Positions 37,699 to 40,023 of a stretch of DNA of 40,023 nucleotides are shown here, in pieces. The notes beneath the pieces were generated by a model that was not told where the DNA came from, searched no databases, and saw nothing but the letters and a program-made list of their open reading frames with translations. Both the position numbers and the translations under genes were made by a program. Source of the DNA: Gammaproteobacteria bacterium (GTDB taxonomy: Bacteria > Pseudomonadota > Gammaproteobacteria > Pseudomonadales > Balneatricaceae); the NCBI GenBank assembly GCA_028598985.1, contig JAQRMV010000014.1:1-40023 (forward strand), in the 5' to 3' direction. Every line of letters starts with the position of its first letter. Positions within the stretch are counted from its first letter, which is position 1.

Positions 37699-38489
37699 AC
37701 GGCAACCATTCCTTTAATGTGCGGGTGAGATTGATAATTTAATAATTCAAAATCGTCAAATTTAAACCCAAAAATATCATCCACATCAGGATTAATACGC
37801 AGGGTTGGCAATGCCATTGTGTCCCTAGACAGCTGCAAGTCAACTTGCTCTAAGTGGTTTGAATAAAGGTGAGCATCACCTAAGGTGTGTACAAAATCAC
37901 CCGCGTCTAAACCACATACTTGGGCCACCATCATGGTTAACAAGGCGTAGCTTGCAATATTAAAGGGCACCCCTAAGAAGATGTCTGCACTGCGTTGGTA
38001 AAGCTGGCAAGATAACTTGCCATCGGCCACGTAAAATTGAAACATCATATGGCAAGGTGGCAAGGCCATACGTTCTACATCGCCTACATTCCACGCACTC
38101 ACAATGAGCCGCCTAGAATCCGGATTAGTTTTAATTTGGTTTATAAGCTGGCTTATTTGGTCGATGTGTCCGCCATCGGGTTTGGGCCAAGAGCGCCACT
38201 GTGAGCCATATACGGGGCCAAGATCGCCATTTTCATCAGCCCACTCATCCCATATACGCACCCCATTTTGTTGCAGGTAGTGAATATTGGTTGAACCCTG
38301 TAAAAACCACAAGAGCTCATGAATGATGGATTTGAGGTGTAATTTTTTAGTGGTCAGTACGGGAAACCCTTGCGCCAAATCGAAGCGCATTTGATAACCG
38401 AAAACACTCACAGTGCCGGTGCCCGTACGATCTTCTTTAAAGGCGCCTGCATCACGCACATGGCGCATTAGCTGTAGATACTGTTGCAT
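37695..38489 (-). CDS. thyA: Thymidylate synthase
   Basis: Methylates dUMP to dTMP with methylenetetrahydrofolate, producing the dihydrofolate that FolA recycles. The active-site cysteine is in [25 protein letters not shown] and [21 protein letters not shown] are the nucleotide and folate regions. Exactly 264 aa, like E. coli. It lies 38 bp after the lgt stop and overlaps folA, a lgt-thyA-folA order known in several gammaproteobacteria. Confidence 0.98.
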   Translation of the reverse strand: MQQYLQLMRHVRDAGAFKEDRTGTGTVSVFGYQMRFDLAQGFPVLTTKKLHLKSIIHELLWFLQGSTNIHYLQQNGVRIWDEWADENGDLGPVYGSQWRSWPKPDGGHIDQISQLINQIKTNPDSRRLIVSAWNVGDVERMALPPCHMMFQFYVADGKLSCQLYQRSADIFLGVPFNIASYALLTMMVAQVCGLDAGDFVHTLGDAHLYSNHLEQVDLQLSRDTMALPTLRINPDVDDIFGFKFDDFELLNYQSHPHIKGMVAV

Positions 38490-38527
38490 AGTTGGACCGT
38501 TCTAAACCAAATAATAGAGAGCGTATT

Positions 38528-39304
38528 TTAACCTTTAATCGGGGTTTTGCGTACTAATAAATAAAGACCCAAAACAATCATTGGCAAAGACAATAACTGG
38601 CCCTGCGTCATCCACTCAAAGGCAATGAAATTTAGATGTGCATCGGGCTGACGTACAAATTCCACCACAAATCGCTGCACACCGTAGCCAAGTAAAAACA
38701 GGCCAGAAACACGTAACGCGGCTCTCGGTTTTGCCGAATAAATCCACACTAATGTGAACAACAGCATTCCTTCCAACGCCAATTGATAAAGTTGCGATGG
38801 GTGCCGAGCCAAAGAATCTACGTGGGAAAAGACCATCCCCCATGGTAAATCTGTAGGGCGCCCCCACAACTCGCCACCAATAAAATTACCTAAACGGCCT
38901 GCACCTAAACCAATCGGCACAATCGGTGCTACAAAATCCATCACTTGGTAAAATCTAAATCTATGTTTACGGGCAAAGAAAACAACCCCTGCAATCACCC
39001 CTAACAACCCCCCATGAAAAGACATGCCGCCTTCCCACACTCGCAATAAAAGGCTAGGTTGAGCAATAAATGTTTCAAATTGATAAAATAATATATACCC
39101 CAGCCGCCCACCCAGCACCACCCCTATGGCACCAAAAAAGATTAAATCACTCACTTGGTCTTGAGTAAAACCAGCAGTTTCAGCACGGCGATTACCCAGC
39201 CAAAAAGCACAACCAAAAGCTAATAAATACATCACACCATACCAGTGTATCGCCAAAGGCCCTAGCTGAAGAAGAACGGGGTCAATATTGGGGAAAATTA
39301 GCAT
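38528..39304 (-). CDS. lgt: Prolipoprotein diacylglyceryl transferase
   Basis: Inner-membrane enzyme that moves diacylglycerol from phosphatidylglycerol to the lipobox cysteine, the first step of lipoprotein maturation. About seven helices are visible. The signature GAGRLGNFIGGELWGRPTD is complete, and SFHGGLLGVIAG carries the essential HGG. The ORF track begins at a TTG (39322), but GAGG lies 5 nt before the ATG at 39304 (MLIFPNIDP), giving 258 aa. It starts 8 bp after the TSUP permease stop. Confidence 0.96.
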   Translation of the reverse strand: MLIFPNIDPVLLQLGPLAIHWYGVMYLLAFGCAFWLGNRRAETAGFTQDQVSDLIFFGAIGVVLGGRLGYILFYQFETFIAQPSLLLRVWEGGMSFHGGLLGVIAGVVFFARKHRFRFYQVMDFVAPIVPIGLGAGRLGNFIGGELWGRPTDLPWGMVFSHVDSLARHPSQLYQLALEGMLLFTLVWIYSAKPRAALRVSGLFLLGYGVQRFVVEFVRQPDAHLNFIAFEWMTQGQLLSLPMIVLGLYLLVRKTPIKG

Positions 39305-39312
39305 AAAATCCT

Positions 39313-40023
39313 CTAAAACCAAATGCTTAATAACATTCTAATACCCACCAACAACAACATCCAAGCGAATAAACGCTTCAGCAACGACGCTGAAAGCCGA
39401 TGGGCTAATTTAGCACCATAAGATGCTGCAAAAAAACTGGTTGAAATAATACCCACCAACGCAGGCAAATAAATATAACCCAAGCTATAAGCTGGCAAAA
39501 CATCATTACCTAGGCCTAACACCACATTTGAAACTGCACCAGACAACGCAATAGCAAAACCACAGGCACTGGCAGTGGCCACGGCTTGCTGCATCACCAG
39601 CTGGCGGTTTACCAACCAGGCCACTAGCAAGTTACCACCACCAATACCAAATATTGCCGAGATCCAGCCTATTAAAGCCCCGGCAATAGCTAATCCTTTG
39701 TTATTAGGTAATTTCTTATTCCCTGCCCCGGTGTTGGGCAGCAACATACGTACAGCCAAAAATATAGCAAATGCGCCAAAACTAACCTGCAAATATACCG
39801 CAGGAATCGACAAGGCGGTATTAACGCCAAGCATAGCACCTACCAACATACCTAAGGCAATAGGTCTAACCAAAGGCCAACGAATGGCGCCCTTACTCTG
39901 ATGTGTACGTATAGCACTAAGGGAGGTAAACACAATGTTTGCCAAGGAGGTTGCAACCGCCATATAAAAGACCACTGCAGGGTCGATGCCCTGCAAGGTA
40001 AATGCCAGCACCAAAGCAGGCAC
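39313..40023 (-). CDS. TSUP/TauE-SafE family membrane permease (5' end cut by window)
   Basis: Partial: the true start lies beyond the right edge, and the GTG at the boundary is just where the reading frame enters. Seven or eight hydrophobic segments are visible. The second conserved repeat WISAIFGIGGGNLLVAWL is present, with the ATSLANIVFTSLSA text typical of the sulfite/organosulfonate exporter superfamily and ATASACGFAIALSGAVS. The gene precedes lgt, a frequent neighbour in gammaproteobacteria. The substrate is unknown; about 30 N-terminal residues appear to be missing. Confidence 0.85.
   Translation of the reverse strand: MPALVLAFTLQGIDPAVVFYMAVATSLANIVFTSLSAIRTHQSKGAIRWPLVRPIALGMLVGAMLGVNTALSIPAVYLQVSFGAFAIFLAVRMLLPNTGAGNKKLPNNKGLAIAGALIGWISAIFGIGGGNLLVAWLVNRQLVMQQAVATASACGFAIALSGAVSNVVLGLGNDVLPAYSLGYIYLPALVGIISTSFFAASYGAKLAHRLSASLLKRLFAWMLLLVGIRMLLSIWF

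Overview
The window is a dense run of chromosomal housekeeping genes from a gammaproteobacterium. Nearly every product aligns in length and motif with its E. coli or Pseudomonas counterpart (RelA, RlmD, CysM, ParE, CpdA, NudF, ThiP, GlnE, LpxL, ArgA, ThyA). The gene order lepA-lepB-rnc-era-recO-pdxJ-acpS and the LPS genes waaA, msbA and lpxL also point there. Moderate G+C and the mix of neighbours suggest a marine Oceanospirillales/Cellvibrionales-type lineage rather than an enteric one, but I cannot name a genus. I count 35 protein genes, one of them cut by the right edge. I see no rRNA, tRNA, prophage, transposase or CRISPR array.

Layout, left to right. (1) 1-1900: a gene-free, hairpin-rich left edge, a short Wzz-like chain-length protein, a membrane-anchored cold-shock-domain protein, and slyX on the + strand. 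(2) 1899-5916, minus strand: mazG, then adk-tsaB-uppP-rsmJ. (3) 5909-16886, minus strand: the long lepA-lepB-rnc-era-recO-pdxJ-acpS-cysM-rlmD-relA-mazG series. It joins translation and membrane-protein processing, rRNA maturation and modification, PLP and ACP cofactor supply, cysteine synthesis and the stringent response. (4) 17019-21057, minus strand: nudF-cpdA-parE, then a Spy/CpxP-like periplasmic protein ending in a clear intrinsic terminator. (5) 21083-26262, minus strand: waaA-thiP-thiQ-hemY, an overlapping set in which the thiamin ABC permease and ATPase lack the usual thiB. (6) 26330-30553: a GT4 glycosyltransferase, dgkA, msbA and lpxL, an envelope/lipid A neighbourhood. (7) 30569-36935: glnE (minus), then argA and ilvD (plus). 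(8) 36951-37180: a tandem array of palindromic repeats between convergent ilvD and folA. (9) 37195-40023, minus strand: a TSUP-family permease (partial), lgt, thyA and folA.

The candidates for something less ordinary are modest. They are the membrane plus cold-shock-domain architecture, the left-edge structured sequence that could be the 5' end of a group II intron, the shortened Wzz protein, thiPQ without thiB beside waaA and hemY, the 41-bp palindromic tandem array, and several short perfect palindromes in leaders (relA, msbA) or at convergent gene ends. I do not see a convincing novel multi-gene system. No intergenic gap exceeds 300 bases.
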